Shown here piece by piece: positions 6,055 through 8,319 of a DNA stretch of 8,319 bases. The stretch is from Ruminococcaceae bacterium UBA5391 (GTDB lineage: Bacteria; Bacillota; Clostridia; Oscillospirales; Acutalibacteraceae). Under the pieces are notes generated by a model, which was given only the letters and a program-made list of their open reading frames with translations, was not told the DNA's origin and searched no databases. The stretch is taken from NCBI GenBank assembly GCA_002410755.1, contig DHOL01000047.1:8428-16746 (forward strand). Reading direction: 5' to 3'. Position 1 is the stretch's first letter. Every line of letters begins with the position of its first letter. Position numbers and translations under genes: made by a program.

Positions 6055-6868
6055 CATTACACTAGGGCAGTATATCCCGGGGCATTCCCTGGTTCACCGT
6101 TTGGATCCGCGCGTCAAGATTACTCTGACACTTGCGTTTATCGTTTTTTTATTTGTTGCTTCAAACTTCGAGGGCCTCCTTTTAATGGTAGCCCTGATGT
6201 TTGCCGTATTGCTTTGCTCCGGTGTACCACTTCTCCAGTACTTCAAGAGCCTCAAGGCAATCCTATTTATCATCTTGTTTGCTGGTGTCTTGAACCTCTT
6301 TTATGGGACGGGGAATGTCATCTGGCGCTGCCCATTCTGGCCGGTGATGCAGATTACAGATGGTGGAATCGGCAACGCCGTGTTTATTTCGATCCGAATT
6401 GTATGTCTGATTCTGTACAGTTCTGTGCTGACTTTTACAACGACACCGACCGAACTGACGGATGCCCTGGAACGAATCATGAAACCGCTGGAATTTCTGC
6501 ATGTGAAGGTACATGAGATTGCAATGATGATGACAATCGCGCTGCGCTTTGTCCCAACTCTTCTGGAGGAGACAGATACCATCATGAATGCGCAGAAAGC
6601 GCGCGGTGCAGACTTGGAAAGCGGTGGCTTAATGCAGCGTATCCGGTCTCTTATTCCTATCCTGATTCCGCTTTTTGTTTCGTCTTTCCGCCGTGCCTAT
6701 GACCTTGCAATGGCAATGGAATGCCGCTGTTATCACGGGGGAGAAGGCCGCACCAAGATGAAGCAGCTTTGTATGACAAAACTGGATGCTGCTGCAATTC
6801 TATGCTCGGCAGTTTTCTGCAGTGCCGTAATTCTCTGTACAGTCTATCTGCCTGCTTCTCTGCGGTAA
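6044..6868 (+). CDS. ecfT: ECF transporter transmembrane subunit EcfT
   Basis: EcfT is the membrane scaffold that joins the ATPase pair to interchangeable substrate-binding S components. The N-terminus QYIPGHSLVHRLDPRVK is the family signature. Hydrophobic segments are visible at about 25-40, 44-60, 70-88, 111-131, 203-214 and 249-269. Coupling helices carry the two Ala-Arg-X-type motifs that press on the ATPases: AQKARGAD with Ala186-Arg187-Gly188, and MECRCYHGGEGRT with Cys227-Arg228-Cys229, where the first position is Cys in place of the usual Ala. The arginines are kept. It starts with GTG at 6044 inside the end of ecfA2, with GGGAAGG six bases upstream; 274 residues is normal length. No S component follows, so this is a group II (shared) module whose S components would be encoded elsewhere. 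Confidence 0.94.
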   Translation: MARDITLGQYIPGHSLVHRLDPRVKITLTLAFIVFLFVASNFEGLLLMVALMFAVLLCSGVPLLQYFKSLKAILFIILFAGVLNLFYGTGNVIWRCPFWPVMQITDGGIGNAVFISIRIVCLILYSSVLTFTTTPTELTDALERIMKPLEFLHVKVHEIAMMMTIALRFVPTLLEETDTIMNAQKARGADLESGGLMQRIRSLIPILIPLFVSSFRRAYDLAMAMECRCYHGGEGRTKMKQLCMTKLDAAAILCSAVFCSAVILCTVYLPASLR

Positions 6869-6895
6869 CCTTACAAGAGAAAGGAGGATTTCCCG

Positions 6896-7654
6896 ATGAA
6901 AAACCTGCTGCTTACCATCCGGTATCTCGGCTCCCGTTACCACGGCTGGCAGGTCCAGCAGAATGCGGTAACTGTTCAGCAGGTTTTTCAGGACGCTCTG
7001 GAGAAAGTTCTTGGGGAGCGACCGGATGTTAAGGGTTGCAGCCGGACCGATGCGGGAGTCCATGCACTGGAATTCTGTATCAGTTTCCAGACGGAATGCA
7101 GGATTCCCTGTGGACGCCTTATCGGGGCATTAAACCATTTCCTTCCGCAGGATATTGCAGTCCTTGCCTGCCGCGAAGTACCACTTACCTTCCATGCAAG
7201 ATATTCCTGCACCGGCAAGCAATACGTTTATCAAATTCTAAACCGCAGAGTACGTGATCCTTTTTTGCAGGACCGCACCCTCCATTACTGGTATGAAATG
7301 AATTTGGAACGCCTGAATTCCGCTGCATCCTGTTTTCTTGGAAGCCATGACTTTACCTCTTTCTGTGCGGAAGATGCACGTGAGCCAGGCAATATGACGC
7401 GCACAGTTGCAGAATCCAAATGGTCGCGCAATGGGGACATTGTCCGTTTTACAGTTGCGGCGGACGGATTCCTTTATCATATGGTGCGCATTATGGTTGG
7501 AACGATGCTCTGGGTTGCCCAGGGCAGGCTGGAGCCGGAGGATATGAGCCGGATTCTGGACACCAGAAACCGTGCGGCGGCCGGGCCGACTGCTCCTCCC
7601 CAGGGACTCTATCTGCAAAAGGTTTTCTACAAGGATGTGAATTTTCGTGCATGA
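6896..7654 (+). CDS. truA: tRNA pseudouridine(38-40) synthase TruA
   Basis: TruA converts uridines 38-40 of the tRNA anticodon arm to pseudouridine. The 252-residue protein has the catalytic motif GCSRTDAGVHA with nucleophile Asp52, the conserved active-site Tyr110 in ARYSCTGKQYVYQIL, the second-half segment FLGSHDFTSFCA (147-158), and the C-terminal motif FLYHMVRIMVGTML (192-205). It is therefore complete and probably active. The start is certain: AAGGAGG at 6881-6887 lies eight bases before the ATG. It follows ecfT after 27 bases, a pairing common in Firmicutes, where the block usually continues to rplM-rpsI. Here the next gene is instead a DUF5711-type protein that overlaps it by eight bases. 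Confidence 0.96.
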   Translation: MKNLLLTIRYLGSRYHGWQVQQNAVTVQQVFQDALEKVLGERPDVKGCSRTDAGVHALEFCISFQTECRIPCGRLIGALNHFLPQDIAVLACREVPLTFHARYSCTGKQYVYQILNRRVRDPFLQDRTLHYWYEMNLERLNSAASCFLGSHDFTSFCAEDAREPGNMTRTVAESKWSRNGDIVRFTVAADGFLYHMVRIMVGTMLWVAQGRLEPEDMSRILDTRNRAAAGPTAPPQGLYLQKVFYKDVNFRA

Positions 7655-8319
7655 CAGAGAACACCGCTATGATACAGTTCAGGTTGAGATCGGCCGGCAC
7701 CTTGTGCCGGGCAAAAAACAGCCTGCTAAATTCTGTGCGCATGGCGCACCGCGTTGGGTTTACCGCGTTATTCTCATCCTTGCGCTTTGCGTACTGGCTG
7801 TCCTTGGCTGGTATAACCGTGAAAACCTGACGCCGGAAAATGCCCTGAAATGGCTGCAAAGCAATATTGTCGGAATGGGAAACGGTGATGGTTTCCCCAA
7901 AAAACTTTCTGGTTCTTCCGTTGCACCAGGAAATTTTATATCATCAGAAAAAAATATTATTTTTGCAAGCGATACTGCCCTGATGGTTTATAATTCTTCA
8001 GGGAAAGAGCTTGTCAACATTCAGCACAGCTATTCCAGCCCGGCGCTTTGTGCAAGCGGTGCCTATATGATGCTGTATAATCTTAAAGGGAAAAACTGCT
8101 TTTTAAAAACTGTTGCAGGGGATTCCCTAAAATTTACAGTGAAACAGAATATTATTGGCGGTGCAGTGGCTGCAAATGGGCACAGTGTACTTTTAACTGC
8201 TGCGGATGGCTATTGTGGCATGCTTACAGCTTATGACGCGGAAGGGAAAGAGATATCCTATTATTGGTTTTCTGACTATTATCCAACTTCAGCGGCTATG
8301 AATCCGTCCGGAACAAAAG
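7647..8319 (+). CDS. DUF5711 family membrane-anchored protein, 3' end cut by window edge
   Basis: The first 224 codons are present and the frame is still open at the right edge. The likely start is GTG at 7647, inside the end of truA, with AAGGA at 7631-7635 eleven bases upstream; an in-frame TGA at 7638-7640 rules out a start further upstream. The N-terminus is a basic, His-rich cytosolic stretch of about 37 residues. One membrane segment follows (about 38-55, VYRVILILALCVLAVLGW), then an outward-facing polar region. That region has a repeated pattern of beta-strands and Gly/Ser turns (for example IIFASDTALMVYNSSGKELV, LLTAADGYCGMLTAYDAEGKE), suggesting a beta-propeller-like fold. This resembles DUF5711 proteins of clostridia; the assignment is from recall of the family pattern. 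Function is unknown. The overlap with truA suggests coupled translation. Confidence 0.75.
   Translation, partial: MHDREHRYDTVQVEIGRHLVPGKKQPAKFCAHGAPRWVYRVILILALCVLAVLGWYNRENLTPENALKWLQSNIVGMGNGDGFPKKLSGSSVAPGNFISSEKNIIFASDTALMVYNSSGKELVNIQHSYSSPALCASGAYMMLYNLKGKNCFLKTVAGDSLKFTVKQNIIGGAVAANGHSVLLTAADGYCGMLTAYDAEGKEISYYWFSDYYPTSAAMNPSGTK

Noticed and set aside
7420..7830. A 136-codon plus-strand open frame across the truA/DUF5711 junction
   Set aside because: It overlaps the conserved C-terminal TruA motifs, while the alternative GTG frame at 7647 has a ribosome binding site, a membrane segment and stays open to the window edge.
1..8319. Mobile elements, CRISPR arrays, tRNA or rRNA genes, or a new defence system
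   Set aside because: No transposase or integrase motifs, spaced repeats, tRNA-like cloverleaf or rRNA sequence were seen; the genes are mostly well-known housekeeping families.

Overview
The window looks like ordinary chromosomal DNA from a Gram-positive Firmicute, most likely a clostridium of the Oscillospirales/Ruminococcaceae kind. The evidence is strong AGGAGG-type ribosome binding sites, tightly packed and overlapping same-strand genes, the group II ECF transporter module next to truA, and a DUF5711-type membrane-anchored protein. The genus cannot be told from this sequence.

Layout. Positions 1-191 are AT-rich and hold no gene I can defend. They contain one long hairpin (26-60) that pairs best as minus-strand RNA and may end the cyclase transcript. 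A cyclase-family (kynurenine formamidase-like) metal hydrolase lies on the minus strand (192-770). Between it and ruvC is a divergent control region with a perfect inverted repeat (834-851), a T-tract, and two tandem extended -10 boxes facing ruvC. From 926 to the right edge every gene is on the plus strand: ruvC, ruvA, ruvB, a probable intrinsic terminator, a COG1092-type SAM-dependent methyltransferase with a TTG start, a 166-bp gap that may hold a 44-codon basic small protein, ecfA1, ecfA2, ecfT, truA, and the first 224 codons of a DUF5711-type protein cut by the right edge.

Function. RuvC, RuvA and RuvB form the complete Holliday-junction branch-migration and resolution machine. EcfA1, EcfA2 and EcfT form the complete energizing module of an ECF vitamin/micronutrient transporter. 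No substrate-binding S component is present here, as expected when one module serves many scattered S components. TruA makes pseudouridine in the tRNA anticodon arm. The short gaps and overlaps (ecfA2/ecfT 11 bp, truA/DUF5711 8 bp) point to translational coupling and a shared transcript from about 4.3 kb onward.

I found no phage, insertion sequence, CRISPR array, tRNA, rRNA or new multi-gene system. The items most worth a second look are the divergent control region, the possible small gene at 4172-4306, the hairpin at the left edge, the placement of the ECF-truA block away from ribosomal protein genes, and a 20-bp exact in-frame repeat inside ecfA1.
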